From Rhopalosiphum padi (taxonomy: Eukaryota; Arthropoda; Insecta; Hemiptera; Aphididae), in the NCBI RefSeq assembly GCF_020882245.1, contig NC_083597.1, forward strand, positions 50,322,152 to 50,386,151: a stretch of DNA of 64,000 bases, written 5' to 3'. A program made the position numbers and the translations under genes. Below, piece by piece: positions 12,360 to 27,060 of this stretch (its first letter is position 1; each line of letters starts with the position of its first letter). The notes beneath the pieces are model-generated. The model was not told the origin of the DNA and ran no database searches. It was given only the letters and a program-made list of their open reading frames with translations.

Positions 12360-13778
12360 TTATTTATACAAGGATCTACTCTGGCTTAACCGATAATGGA
12401 AATCACTCCACAGAATATCTGACTTATACAACTCGAATTTTTCTTTTAAGTACAGATATGTGATGGTTTTTTTTTTGTGTTTTATATTCCTCGTCATAGA
12501 ACATCCAAACACACATACGTCAGGGGCAAAGTAAATACTTACTAAAAGGTAGAAAAATAATCCAATTGAAAAGATGGCTGGTAGCAAAATGAAAATGTGT
12601 CCTTTGCAGGCATTTTCTAAAAACTTTTTGAAACGTTTGTTTTGTACGACAACGCCTTCTTTTACCAATGTAAAATACAATATAATATATAAATATATGT
12701 ATTGTTCTATAATACATAAACAACAGTAGAGTAGAATGGAAGTATGGTTTCATATATCTACAAATTTGCAATTTAAAACTCTTGTCATTTCTTAGCTTTT
12801 TTTCATCGTACTTCACCCTATATCGTTATATTTATATATTTATACCATATACATAAATACATTGAACACATTTTTGGTGATAGCGATGATGCTTTTATTA
12901 AACAAACAAAACCCTTAAGGTTTCAGCAATATGTTTTCACCCTTCAAAATGCATTAATGCTTCGGCTACCATTTTTTAACATAAACATATATGATATTGA
13001 CATTGAAATACAGTATTTACATGTCAATGGAATAAAATCACAAAAATTAATTTATAAAGGTTTATCATTGAACGTTATGTTTTTTAATGAAGTTATATAT
13101 ATTTTCACAGTTATTAATTTATTTTAAATAACACGAATCAATACAAATTGTATTTAAAGATTGAATGATTTATTACAATTATAGGTACCTAAATAAAAAT
13201 ATGTATTTTATAAAATCAGCTTTATAGTTAACTGAGTAAAGTATACATTTTGGTAATTCCGTATAGGTTTTTGGCATTGAGTATATTACTTGGATTCAAT
13301 TTTATAATGTTTTCTCGTAGATTTTTGACTGAGTGCTTATAAGGAATGTTTACGATTTGAAGGAATTTTAAAATCTTTTTCAGAATTTGAAATCATTATA
13401 ATTTGCGTATGTGTTAATCTTTACTGAAATAGCCAACTTAAGTACAACCGTTATTATTTGACAGATGTTTCAAACGTTTTTAGGCTCATAGTTCTTAAAG
13501 ATACAGTTTTATGTACTATCGGAATCTAGTGCTTTGCAATTAGGATTATATACGTTTCAAACTTAATTTGGAGAAAAGATTGTCATTTTTAGATAAAAGA
13601 AATGTTCTTGTTGTTCAATAGTTTTGTTTACTTGTTCATCAACCCAATTTGTAGTGTTCAGAGTTTTAAATTGGTCTACCGTTGTGTTTGCAAATAATTC
13701 AACTTTTGTATTGTAGCGATATAACTTTGTTCTGTCGCTATCACAAACCTGACAACCGTTTACATTATCACCCAGCAC
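12360..13778. other. Cluster of stop-free frames of uncertain status
   Basis: Four frames lie close together: minus 12360-12680 (about 106 codons, one hydrophobic segment GHIFILLPAIFSIGLFFYLL, and an in-frame GTAAGT); plus 12777-13127 (117 codons to TAA, no ATG until 12957, containing YIEHIFGDSDDAFIKQ); minus 13228-13392 (54 codons); and minus 13563-13778 (71 codons). None has a proven start or family. Lengths are near what chance gives in 64 kb of such DNA, but their protein composition looks less biased than other chance frames here. Decayed gene pieces or chance. Confidence 0.15.
13563..13778 (-). pseudogene. Open frame with faint serpin-like segment
   Basis: A 71-residue frame opening at GTG and ending TAA. 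Residues 43-53 read NWVDEQVNKTI, resembling the serpin segment N-W-V-x-E-Q-T-N-x-x-I that follows the helix carrying Ala/Lys-Thr-Ile-Asn. The preceding KVELFAN also fits the serpin pattern VexVxFxN loosely. Only this short stretch matches; there is no reactive-centre loop or other serpin block nearby, and no ATG. It is either an exon-sized relic or coincidence. I lean towards unresolved. Confidence 0.15.
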
Positions 13779-13838
13779 ATATTACTAGATAGACGATCGC
13801 TTTATCTAAATCACAGCCAAATACACTGAAAATAATCC

Positions 13839-13839
<1 letters not shown>

Positions 13840-13871
<32 letters not shown>
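13840..13871. repeat. (AT)n microsatellite
   Basis: Uninterrupted alternating TA of about 32 bases, followed by CATATACC. Confidence 0.9.
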
Positions 13872-13878
<7 letters not shown>

Positions 13879-13879
13879 C

Positions 13880-16800
13880 CTATATAAAAGATAATAACCA
13901 TTAAAATATATTTTTTTTTTATTATTGACTTCACATAGTTAAATGTGTAATAGTAATGATAGTATATATAATAGTTCCATTTTAAACGTATACAATAACC
14001 AACAATTTAAAATATGTTAAAAAATAATATAACAAAGATATGCTTTTAAAGTAAAATATTTAGAAATTATTTCAAAATTTGCAACATATTTACCTTTGTA
14101 TTTTAAAAATTAAAAAAAAATATATCCATTATACAACCCAAAACTTATTACTATTAAATGAATAAAATATGAAATGCTTAGGCATTCGTTATTTAATATG
14201 GTATAATATACTCATACATCTAGATTCTACATTTTTGTTGCAATTTACAAATTCTGTGGATGTTCACCTGTATTATTGTTTAAATGAAACAAAATGAAAA
14301 ATACTCTGGTATGTGAATGTGATATGCAATAGTGTACCTAATACAAATTCTTTGGGTAGTATTCACCCAGCCTATAGTTGTCTTTATCTACATAATATTA
14401 TTCAAAATTGTTGATGATATATGATCATTGACAAAAAAATCGTATTTTATATTTATACAAATTATAGTTCTTAAATAATAATACACATAATAAATTCAAA
14501 CATAATAATAATACATATATATACCGTTTTATATTTATTTATATATAATATACATAGTATAATATGATCCAAGAACAGTGCGTATAATATTATAATCTGA
14601 ACACACACTAATATTATTACTCAAAATGTAAATTAAGTGAGCGAAGTCACACATTGACATGTACCTACGTATAGCAAAGTTCACTTTTTACAGAAATCAA
14701 TTTACATAATGACTTTATATTTTAATAACAATTATACTACCAAGTGAATTTTTATTGGTAGTAGGTAAACATTGTGTATATACTATTTAATACATGTAGT
14801 ATTATATTCGTAATATATACTAACATAATATTAAGGCACTACTCCCAAAATAATATATTGATAGATGTCTTTGACCAAATATCATATACATCATAGTATG
14901 TTCGATTCACTTCTGCAGCGTACAATAGTAAAACGTTTGTATAGCACAATTGAATAAAAAACCGTTAGAGTTCCCAAACTTTCCACGAAATGTTGAACAT
15001 CATTCACGATAGAAAGTGAAGATAAATGCTGAATTTTCGATGACGTATTTTAGATTTTATATATATATATAAACTAAATAAGCTATTGGTTTTTACAATG
15101 TGGTGTTTTTTCCTCTTTTTTGAAAATACTCTTAAATTCAATAAAAGTATTCTGTAACTTTCATATGTGGTATATAATTCGATCGAAAATGTTTCGTATA
15201 TTGAACTTTACATTACAAAATTACAAAATTTCCAACTATTTTGAACAAAAAAAAAAAAAATGATATCGAAAAAACTTCAACAGTAGTTTCATTTAGATTT
15301 GTTTTTGTTATGTTTTTTTTACGATTAATAAATTTAAAAATATTTTTTATAAATTAATGAAAATAAAATATTTTAATCATAGGTACATTTTCTACACAAA
15401 TATTACTCGAGAATTATAATTTATAATATGATGTTAAAAAAATTAGGTACATACAAATAATAAAACAATTATTTTATGAATTTCGAGAGGCAAGATATAC
15501 ATATAATTCGAACTCAAAATAAGTCATTAAATAGTAGAACGTTTAGGGCCCGATTAAGAACTATTCTAAGAATAAATCCACTTTTTTTTAATAAAAACTC
15601 GAAATATAAAGTATGGATTTCAAATTATATGTCCTAAATAAATGTAGCTTGATATTATGTTTGATTTATTAATATTGTCATAAATGTTTCAGTTATCAAT
15701 TGTATCACTATATGTATAGATTATAAATTATTAATATTATAAATATTATTATTAGCTATTTTAGTACCTATAATTGTTTAGTTATACTGATTATACTACA
15801 AGTGAACATTTTTATTTTGTATTAATTAAGTACATTTTGTAAATAATACTTGTACATTATTATAATATTAATTCATGTAACAATAATGTTCAAGTTTTCG
15901 ATGCAGAATACAAAAAAAAAAAAAAATTAATTTAAAATAATAATATACAAATATAATTTATTACGGACGAGTATACTTATCTCAAGTATTGCAGGTATCA
16001 TAATATAAAACGTTCTACATAAAAAAAAATAAAATATATTCTTTTGAAGTATTTACTATTTACTCTTATACTTAAAAATATTTTTTGCAGTGATCTTAAT
16101 ATAAAATAATTTACTTAATTTATTAATCTACTGCACATTTTACTGAAATATATATATATACATATTTAATATGTACAATGTAAATAGTGTTAAAGATACT
16201 ATAAGTATAAACAGAGAAAACACAAATTTCTTATCAAGTATTCAAGTGTATTATCCAGTATCCTTATTTATTTTACTAAGTATAACACAGTACATCAGTA
16301 CCTACATTATATATATATAATTGGACATAAAATGACAGTTGACGTTTGACTAGAATCAATATTTAATCATATTAAATAAACACATACCAAATACAAAAAT
16401 TTTAGATTACGTATTTATTTTAGTGCTTAGTAGGTAAAAATGTGATGTCTTCTAGCTTATTACTTAACTTAATAGGATCTAGTTTAATCACAGAATCAAA
16501 AAAAAAACAATCTTGATGAATATAAAAGCGTATTAAAACACAAATAAAAAGATAAATTATATTTGGACAATGAATGATATTATTTCCTATAATTCTAAAT
16601 ATCATCTTATGAAATTACAGGTTGTCTGTAAAAGGTAATTTTTAAACATTTCGTAGAAGTTTTAATAAAAATATATTATCAACGCCCAAAAATAAAATAT
16701 GAATTATTAATAAATGTATTATATAGATGCGTTTAAAAAAAAAACTGTAGAAGTAGCATATATCGGCTGAAATAGGATCAGTGTTTGAACTGATTAAGTC

Positions 16801-18085
16801 ATCGGATAACTTTTCTGACTGTGAGATTCGTGTCACGTTTTATGATGTTAAACTGTAAGTGTTGCGCAAAATAAGTAATGCTTTCCAAAAGCATGGATAA
16901 AATACAAGTCACTAAAAAAAAGTATATTTTAAAAACTTAATCTAATAATAAGCCTATCTACTTCTATAACCTCAAAAAAATTTTCTGAAAAATTATAACT
17001 TTGAAATCTCTCGCTGTAGGTACATTGTAAATATTTTTTGTTTGAAATTTACACAAAATATGTGAGCGCATAAATGAATCACATACTCTAATACCACGAC
17101 GTCAATATAAAAAACCTATACAATTATTCTCTATAATTACCTATTTTAGTTTTAAAGACCTATAAAAAGTTTATATATATCAGTTAATAGAGTTTTTAGA
17201 TTTTAATGTATATTTGTCGTGATTGATAACATCAAGAAACATTTTTATTTATAGCTGTAAAATCGTGACAAACGTACTTATTTTTACGTGTAAAATGGTA
17301 TAATTGTCTGCTATGTGTTCATTATTTATTATTTTTGCAATATATTATATTTGTAGCGTGATGAATATAATAGGAAAGGCGGGGTGAATAGTCTATAATT
17401 TATAGTCAACTAATGCTTCGGTTATTAGACATAAATTTAAAAGAAAAATATGTTGACAAATTAAAGTTACTTCATTCAGTTTCCTTCATTAATACCAAAA
17501 CGTATTAAAGCAAAAAAAGTATAATATTTTTAATAACTTTTACAAATTCTATAATTATTAAAATTAATTTATTTATATTTAATGTGCGTGTGGTAACAAA
17601 AAAAAATAAAAAATATAGGTTAGATTTGAACGCGTCATTTGCCAAATATAATGTGCATTTGAATGTTTAATATAAATAAATAATTTAAAAAATTATAACA
17701 TCATAATTATTGTCTATACAGTTTTTATTTACTTATATAGTATATAGTACACCACAATAATGAACTGTTAAAAAAAAAAAATAAGAACGGATTTCAATAT
17801 TTTTATATTATATAAATATTGATATGATTCAAAAAAATATTAAATAAAACCACAATCTTATGAATTATTATACCTATAAATTATAATAAAATAATATTCG
17901 TGTACACAAATAAATTTATTATTGTTATAGGTATAAAACAATATTGTGAATAATATGATATAATGTAAAAATAATTGAATAATTATAATTATAAAATATT
18001 CAAGGTATTTTATTTACATTTTTGTTAATAATTAATAATAGAAAACCGTTTCAATTTTCATACATGGACGTAGAAAATGTATATC
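13880..18085. other. AT-rich non-coding DNA
   Basis: Many poly-A/poly-T runs and short TATA repeats (15058-15071, 16149-16162, 16309-16318). Minus-strand frames at 16420-16605 and 16642-16836 give low-information products. AGGGCCCGATTAAGA at 15546 resembles a transposon edge, but no partner was found. Confidence 0.5.
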
Positions 18086-18089
18086 TTAC

Positions 18090-18780
18090 ATTGTTTTGGA
18101 CGAGGCAGACGAAATTCCGGGCGGATATAGTCCCACATATAGGTCTCACTTTATAAGCCTATACAACTGTATCATAATATGTTTAATAGTATATGTGTAC
18201 AATGCGTTTTAATATTATTATTTTCATTTATTTATTATTTTTAAATTAAATAGGAAAACTAAAAGTCATGCGAACGCATTTAATCCTGTTGTCCTATACA
18301 ACACTGGTGATGTTAATCTAGTAAACAACAACTCAACAGTAAAATAGAACACAATGTTTAATATATTTGAGGGAACCACATCAAGTAAAGAACCTGCCGA
18401 GTTGAAAAATCTATTGAATTACGAAAAGCTGTTTATGGCAAAGAAATCATAAATAACAACCATTTGAACCGAATGCAATTCATCAAATACCAACGTTTTC
18501 TTTCAAAACTCACATATATACTTTGCAAATTATAATCGCCCAGTGCTAAGTATTTGATAACCGTTGGACCGCTTTAACATGTGGTGTAAACAATAAATTG
18601 TCAAGTGGACTAGAAACTTAAAAATATTTCACGGTTTGTCTCGACCATGAAGCGTTAATACAGACAAACATGTCAGCTACAGTTTCAGTTTTATTCAATT
18701 CTGTAAATATAGAATCATTATTTTGATGACAGATTACGCCTTGGCGAATTTAACGTTACAATAATAATTAATCTGAAATT
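18090..18780. other. Less AT-biased patch with a short ORF
   Basis: Composition is more even than the flanks. A 32-residue + strand ORF at 18354-18452 (ATG to TAA) reads MFNIFEGTTSSKEPAELKNL then LNYEKLFMAKKS, which looks protein-like, but there is no upstream or downstream continuation. No family is recognised. It may be a relic of a mobile element or gene. Confidence 0.15.
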
Positions 18781-18789
18781 CGTATTATA

Positions 18790-21700
18790 ATAATACGACA
18801 TGTCTGAAGTGTTTTTGTTATATAAGCTTTAAGGTAATTTTTTCGGATGAATAAATAGCAAGCTATAGAAATAATTTATGTGGGACAAGTTTTATTATTT
18901 ACAAAATATAATTGAAAAGACGTGTATGGTTTATGGATAATTAATAAACGTATACCATCAATACAAATTAATGATGATCTAATTAGTGCATAATTTTAAG
19001 CTTTTAAAAAAAATATTTTTAAGTAAACTTTAGAGCATATTATTATTATGATACTATAATTAGCATGTTATTATTGAGCTATTAAAAATTTTATAAAAGC
19101 TATTATATCGCATCCTCTAATAAATTGATACATTGATTAATCAAAGTAAGCTATGAGTAATATTTGATTTATGTAAAATTATTTTGTGTAACAAATATTG
19201 TTATATAGATAGCCGTTAAAAGCAGTTACTTGCGTTATAATTTACAAATTAGAATACGTGTTTGATTTCTAACTTGTAATAATTACGACTATTTAACCTA
19301 ATGACATTAACCATTAAACTTTTTATAACAACATTTATAGTCAAGATATTTGTATACAAATTTATAAAAAAAAAAAACTGTCTTATGACTTAATTTTATT
19401 TAAAATTATTTAAATTGTACACAACTTTAATATAGTTATTATTTAAAAGTTTCTTTTTATAATTTGGAGATAAGACCGATCATTGAAACTCGTGGGTTTT
19501 ACCTAAATATGCGAGCTAAAATAATATTTTTTCTCAAAAATAATGACATAATGCTGATTTGAGAAATAACATTAACTACGTATTTTTTTTAATTTTATGA
19601 ATGTTTTAATTGTAACAAAATATCCATCATTTTTATTATAACTAATAACTGGCTGTAATAACGTTGAAAAAACCTTTTGATATGGTAAAAATAACCAAGA
19701 AACTACCAAAGAAATACTAATCACAATATTTTTTTATTATTATTAAGAACTATAAATAAGAACATTAATAACTTTATTATGAACATAAATTGTAATTAAT
19801 TATCAATCATGATTAATAATGAATCTAAATCTACATAAATATCTATTAAAAGTTTACTCAAATTCTTAATCTACTTTAATATAATAATTTGTGTTTTTAT
19901 TTTATAAATGTGAAATTTTTAAAAAAAAAGTAGGTTAAAATAAATATGTTCTGACTTTGAATTTAGTTATGATAATTATGATGTTTGGATATTCCTAATT
20001 ATTAAGAGTAAATATTGGTAAATACGTTTTGACTTAGTTTTGTTTGTTAAATAAAATTAAAATTATGATAAAACATAGGATAAATCATAATTTAATTGAA
20101 TAATTTAGTGATAAAATATTATTAGACTTTTAATAACACCAAGAAAGTGGACCCACTATAATTATTTACGCAATATTAAAGTAACATATTTTTGCTATCC
20201 GAGTATTACTTACCGCTTCTTATGTAATACAATTACAGTATAAGAGCATAATCTATAACAAATTAAAAATAAAATTAAAAATTTTGATTTATTTAACTAT
20301 ATTATATATAGTAATTTTAATTCGAAAACGCAATCTTTTTCATTCTGTATAATATTAGTAACTATCCTAATTTTTGTTATTCAATTTTATACTTACTAAT
20401 TATACATTAGTTTTAAATACTTAATGCGTATTGACATATTAATATATTTGATCTTTTTAAAAATAATTAGTTTATTATAGAACTAGCTTATAATCATACA
20501 ATTAAAAACTAATACACTTTTAACTATGATGGGTATTATTTCATAATTATTGTAATGTTTTTAACTGGTTGAAATGAAAAAGAAAAGGAAATCATAAAAT
20601 ATTTTGTGACACGCTTAATAGATGTGATTACATAACTACATTTATAGAATTGATAAATTCGTGACTATTTTACAAATTGAAATAAAAAGTATAAATTTCG
20701 TACTCAATATGTCTTATTTGATCACACAAATTAAATTGACTAAATGCATTTGTCGATAAATTGTATTTATTGCAGTATCTTTAGGTGGGAAACGTGATAA
20801 ACTAAATACATGCTAAGGATAAATATTTAAATTGTATAAACTACATATTTTTGGAAATTGAATAAGACTTTCAAGAAATATTTAATTTATAAATAAAAAA
20901 ATATGAATATATTCTTTGAGGTTAAAAACTATCTATTAGGAAAAAAACTGTATAATATAAATTTATTTTATATATAAAAAAAAAATCTCAAACATTTGAT
21001 TATTATTAACATTGCAACAGCTCAATTGGTAATTTACTATGGAATATCTATAGAATACAATTTTGTGTGAAGCTATTAAAATAATTTAAATCATATCTCC
21101 CTACTTAAAACTATATCAATACATAATTGTTAATAAACCTATAAAATACTATGTTAATTTAATCTATTCTGAACTTACAGCAAGCTGACAATGTCAGTTA
21201 TATTTTTATAATTAAAAAAAATGTATATTATTAATTTATTAGCTTTGAAGATATTAGTCGTTTGGTCATAATATTTTTTAAAATGCTAAAAAAAAGGAAA
21301 AATCTAATATTAAATCTGTATTATATCCTACTACTTTGGGAAAACGTAGCCAAATTAATGTAGGTGTAGAAAGTTGCACCTATATATTTTGAATTAAATA
21401 TTACAAATTGTTTATCTTTTAGACAGTTCTAAGATCCAATACAATTTATGTGTTGATTGAAATATTAATTGTAAAAAGATAATTTATTTTTGTTTGAAAA
21501 AATGTTACATAAAACCATTAAACTATAAAATAAAAATACTATTTTACATAATATCTTAATAATTTAATTTTTTTTTAATTAAATAAAATTATCATATTGT
21601 ATTATAAATTATATAGCGATTTCTTTTTTTTAACATAAAATGTTCTTTTAAAAATAGAACTAAAACTTATTCTTATTAAATTTATATAATTAGCTCTTTT

Positions 21701-23100
21701 AAATTGTTTTTTTTTTTAGTAACAAATATATTTATAAAATGACAATATCAAATTGATTAGGTTTAGTATAACTATAAATTTTAACTATGTTTTCTCTATA
21801 TGGCTGTGTATAACTATAAATGGGTTGTGTTTAAACCATATCACAATATGAGGATAACTGTTATAAAAATATACTTGGTATATAATTAATGTATGAAACA
21901 ATAATGTGTGTTTTGTATCTACCTACTATTGAGACCATCGTTTAGGACATACTGCGTTAAAGTTTAGATGAGCGGAGTAGGTAGTAGAGTAACATTTTGT
22001 TCCCGCGTGCCACTCTACTCTTTTGATCAAAACTTTAAATACTTATAACTTATAACTTATAATATAGTAACTAGATAAAAATTTGAACTTCTAAAAAGTC
22101 TGATTAGAAACTTATTAATAATGAATGTTGACTTTCAAAAAAGCGAAAAACTTATAAAAAAAAATATGATAACGAAATAATAACTAAAATATTTTAGAAG
22201 TACATATTTTTTAAAAATATTGTTTTATAATGGCATTGAACAATAATAATAAAAACATATTTAAAAAAAACTAAATTTGTTTGAAATAATGAGTGTAGAA
22301 ATTTAAAAGGATCACTTTGTATATTATAAGAATATATTGTAAATTTGTAAATATATAGGTATGATATATGGACATGTACAATATTACATTGTTATTCGTT
22401 GTCTATCTGAAGTACAAAAAGTAATTTTCCTTCTGTTATTGTATTTTTTACAACGATTTCTCAAATATTTTTCTATTCGTTTTGTTCATTTCAATGCCCA
22501 CTATATCAAATTATTTTTTTCGAAAGATATTTTTGAGATATTCTTATAATATAATATAATGGTATACAATTAAGTTATTACTATTATTATTATTATTATT
22601 TTTTTTTTCTTTGAGTAATTGATTTTTTTTCTTATATGCTGTTTTCAATTACAAAAAAGTAAATTTTGAATCTATCAAAATTAATGTTATCATCATCTTT
22701 AAACAAATTTTAGTCTAGGAAATGTGTTTGAGCTTTTTATAGAGATGTAAGATTTTAGGTTTTTTTTTAATAATTGTCGATAAAATAATGTTTCAATTTA
22801 TTTAAATACTTTAAGATTTAGTTTAAAGTTCCTTTTAAGTTATTATTAATATAATTAAAAATTATATTGACATTTGGAGTTTAAATATGAATAAAACTAG
22901 ATATTTATCGAAGAAAATGGTTTTAGTTATTTTTGTTGAATTCAAAAATATTTTTCGCGGGGACTTGAAACTTTAACGTATTTTATTATATTTTATATGC
23001 ACAATAACATTTTAAAAACATTTAGATTTATTATATATACTACGAATCTATTTACCGTTCTAGGGTAAGTAAATATTGACTCAAAAGTTAATAACTTTGT
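18790..23100. other. AT-rich non-coding DNA
   Basis: Very AT-rich; nothing supported. A + strand 62-codon frame at 22361-22549 is low-information. A (TTA)n run lies at 22580-22600. A GC-richer line at 21970-22030 includes a short imperfect inverted arrangement (GAGCGGAGTAGGTAG / CCACTCTACTC). Confidence 0.45.
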
Positions 23101-23106
23101 TACAAA

Positions 23107-23336
23107 CTGGGCACATGTAATAACATAACCACCTCATGACCGAAAACAACCCACCCACATGTAAATCATGTGGAGTAGATTATATAGCAAATACTTCCAA
23201 ACTAAATACAAAAAAATGCAGACTTAAGAAATAAAAACTACATACTTCAACAATTAGGGGAAGCACTATACAACCCGACCTCCAATCAAATATTAATATT
23301 ATTAACTTTCTAAAGGAAATTGAACTAGTGAATTAA
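23107..23336 (+). pseudogene. LINE retrotransposon, C-terminal tail of reverse-transcriptase ORF (degenerate)
   Basis: In one frame: GHM, two stops, then HNHLMTENNPPTCKSCGVDY..., then CRLKK, a stop, and ...NIINFLKEIELVN ending TAA at 23336. This is the C-terminal zinc-knuckle region of non-LTR retrotransposon polyproteins: GHT..L..HLM......PPTC..CG....H...EC, then a tail ending IxxFLKExxL. The CxxC pair (PPTCKSCG) is intact and the following Cys is present, but the expected His is lost. With at least three in-frame stops it is dead. The rest of the element was not recognised upstream, where it is 5' truncated or too decayed. Clade (jockey/CR1-like) not resolved. Confidence 0.8.
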
Positions 23337-23339
23337 AAT

Positions 23340-26300
23340 ATAATTAAATTTAAGTTAAATTTATACTTTAAACATTATCTAAATACAATTTAAACCAATA
23401 GCTTTAAATGGAAATATTATTAAGATCAATTATTACGAAAATTATAATAATAATATAAACTTTTTCAATAATTAAATATAAATAATATTGTTTAATAGAA
23501 AAATATAAAAAAATATGTTCAACCTACTATATACCTAATAACAAAATAAATTGATATAATATAATTAGAAATATATCATAAAATATATTTAGTAATGTAG
23601 GTTACAGACTGTAGAACTCACACCCTGTCATCGTCCAGGTTTGTTTTTTGTACGCAATGAATATGAATTCATCTACGAGTATCAATGAATATAAATTGTT
23701 CACACATTAAAGCACATTCCAGTAACTTGCTCAATGACGAAGTACACTTGACACTTCCTGTTCAGTAGAACGGTTACCTACTTTCTCCCTTTTTGTCGAT
23801 AACGATGACGATGACAATATTATGGTATTTAGCGGGTGAGAAACATTTGTATGTAAACAACTAATTAGGCATTATGATTTAAACGACCATATTTTATATA
23901 AATGCAATCTGTTTTTAAGGGATGCGATTGGTATCATATTTTTTTTTTGCATCATGTTCACATTTTGATAAAATATGAATGTTAACATGAGTAATATTAT
24001 ATTCAATAATGTAAACGCTCTTGAATACTGTGACTGTATAAATATATAATATGAATACGTTAAAATAGTTTACAGAAGCTGATGATATTATCAGGATAAA
24101 AAGAGAAATTGTTCAACTTGGTCACACTATATTATTTCGTCGAACGCCTACGTATGGCGGCGATAAGCTCGGGTAACCGACAAAATTAAAACGGCAATAT
24201 CTGAGAAGTAAAGAGGATTTTCCGTTTGGATGTACCGCCTGGACCCTAATTAAATATTTAATCTCACCCTGTTCCGAGCACACGTCGTTCACTATTCTGC
24301 TCTTTTAACCTCACTAATTCGAGATGATCTTTTATTTTATTTTACATACGTCGCAAAATGGTTACGCTTGAATAGCAGTATCTAGCCAGAAAGGCGTTAT
24401 GAAAATACTCTGGAACATTCATGAGACATGTACGATGATTAAATTATGTGTGCCATGGTATATTTATAATACTACAATCTTGAAAGATTATTAGATTTAA
24501 TAATAATATTCGTCTCTTGTGCAGGTATTCATACATTATTATGATTTTAGTTCAATGGAATACGGTATTTGATTTGAAATTATTAAAAAGTTATATTTTT
24601 TTTCTGTAAATATCTACAGTATTATATATTTACACAACTCACTGTCTTACTAACACATATAAACCTCCCAAAAACCGGCAAAAATTATATTTTTACGGGA
24701 ATGCCAATATAACGTTACTATAGGTACCTCACTTTCTTAAAATCGAGTTATCTACTCTAAAATGCTACAAACCATTTTGATATAGTCTGTTATTATAAAA
24801 TTGTTATAATAATTGTGATACTAGGATTTTACATTCGTTAGTAAATGATAAGTATAACAATTTTAAAAATGACGTCACTGGTTTAAGAATTATGAAAAAG
24901 ATTTTTATGAATGAATATTATCTATTCTATGGAGAAGTGAAGAGTATTTTGCAAAGTTATAGAAAATAATATAATATGTGATCAATGATAAACTGATACG
25001 AAATAATCGTAATAATCAATTTTTTTCAATAAATCAAGTTTGCTATTAAATATGTATAGTACCAATCTTTTTATTCCAATTTTAAGCCGCTAAAGAGGAA
25101 TTGGGTAAGCATTACATCCAGCCATGCAACATCGTTTATTTAAATAAATAAATAATACACAATTTAGTTGCCTCTGAGGACTTAATATCTATAATACCTA
25201 TCTGGTATAGTTTTAATTTATAATAATATGACCTAAATAGATATTTTGGGAAATCTAAACTATTATTTATTTTATATATTATATTATTACTACTTATTAT
25301 AAGCACTTTACCTTTTCGAATTAAATCATATTATATTTATGTATATTAATAATAATCGATACGTAGAAACAATTTTAAAACGCATAATATTGATATCAAA
25401 TATTAAAATACTTTAAACCGTTAATATAATTTCTATTGTGTTTTAACTAGATAACTTATTATATACTTAAAATATATAATATATACTCATACATACATCA
25501 TAAAAATAATAATATTATAGTAGGATTTCAATTTCAATTTCAAAAAAATAAATATCAAGTCAGAGTCAAACAGTGCCGTCGCATATCGAGGCTATTTGCA
25601 CAATAATTCGAAAGACATAGTTTCCAATTAACACCTTAAAAAAATAATATGTAATTAGTGTAAAAAATATATACTATAATATACCAATATATAATATTAC
25701 AATAGTGATCAGTGAGTCTAAATAATCCATCTATTATCTATATGAGAATAGATAAATTATTGCATCGTAATAATCATGTATATCCTTAGTGATGCTAAGA
25801 ATCTACGACATTATACGTTTCAATTGTTTGCATATACATACCTATAGACATAAAACGAGTCACGTTGTATATGACTATATGAGTACATCGTGGTGTACTG
25901 CACAAATTATTTAATTGATTAGAAATTTATTAAATTCGAATTAATAGAACCCGTGCATGAAACTGATATTATTTATGTATTATTATTAATATCACGGACA
26001 TACTATATAGGTAAATTCAATTAAGTACAAAGATTTAGCATGACAGTTTCATATGAATACAAATTGCTTAAACCTAGAACTGCAATAACAATATATAATT
26101 ATAAATAAACATGACACACGACATTAAATAATAGGTAACGAGTATATTTAAATTATAATTTACTTTATACATAGACATTGGGTAAATGACCAATAAAATA
26201 AATGCGCTGAAAGAACACCATATAAATAATCTTTAGCGTGATTTAATATTATATTTCGATTTAATTATTAGTTATTACGTCGTATTAGTTTATTGTCAAT

Positions 26301-26650
26301 ATTATAAATTATAGTGTTTTCATTAAGAAAACTGTGTGATTTATTTAATATTTTTTGTTTTTATAAAAATAGAAAAAAAGTTACGTTACATGATTATTAT
26401 AATATAATAGTGGCATTTAATTGGCTAAAATGGTGTAATGGCTTTTCAACGTAGGTACCTACCTAAATTTCATTGACTTTCTGTCTATCGCCAATTTATT
26501 ATAAACGACCCGTCCACTTTATTATTTATATATGACATTTGTTCTCAGTCAAATCGTAATCAATTCGCATGTTTCTACGTGGATAGTATGGATAATGATA
26601 TTAGTGTTATATTGTAAATCTATAATACTACAGAACTTTTCAATCAATTA
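23340..26650. other. AT-rich non-coding DNA with a GC-richer patch at 24110-24330
   Basis: Mostly AT-rich. The patch at 24110-24330 has several CG dinucleotides (TTCGTCGAACGCC, GGCGGCGATAAGC, CACACGTCGTTC) and no long frame; possibly regulatory. CAGTGCCGTCGCATATCGAGG near 25570 looks like a transposon edge without a partner. Confidence 0.4.
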
Positions 26651-26654
26651 ATTT

Positions 26655-27060
26655 TAGATTCTGAGTTGAGCGATGAATGTGTTAGTTTTACAATGGTGTA
26701 GCTTCCTGTGCGTGTTTGCATCTTATACGCTGTACATATTTTTAATATTAAAGGTAGTTTCTGATAGAAAATCTAATTAGTACGTTGGGAGCCAAATGTA
26801 CATATTTGGGAGTGCATTTCAAAAAAAAGTAAAATAATAAACCACAGAAAAACGAGAATATTTTATTCAACGTAGTTTTTCGATAAAATCTATTTTATTT
26901 TATTTTAGTATTAGTTAAAAATGTAATAATACCGTAGAAATTGATATTTTCATTAAATATTTATAATTGCACGATACAATTTTTTTAAACATGCAATTAT
27001 TTTTGAAAATATATTGATTATTTTTAAGCTATTAATAAACGACTTACCTAAATTCTTGAT
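26655..27060 (+). repeat. Dispersed repeat family A, diverged left part
   Basis: Starts TAGATTCTGAGTTGAGCGATGAATG and runs through GTTTTACAATGGTGT, then a degraded TTTTTCGATAAAATC...ACCGTAGAAATTGA block. The start is the same as at 43302 (TAGATTCTGAATGGAGTGATGAATC...GATTTTACAATGATGTG). Comparison with 43 kb shows a shared head and diverging interior. I recall this as a high-copy aphid repeat; its class is unknown to me. Confidence 0.6.

Noticed and set aside
13840..13871. (AT)n tracts as replication origin or matrix attachment sites
   Set aside because: Simple repeats are common in this AT-rich genome; nothing specific supports a function.
18354..18452. 32-residue ORF as a peptide gene
   Set aside because: No signal peptide, cleavage sites, homology or conserved context; too short to stand alone.
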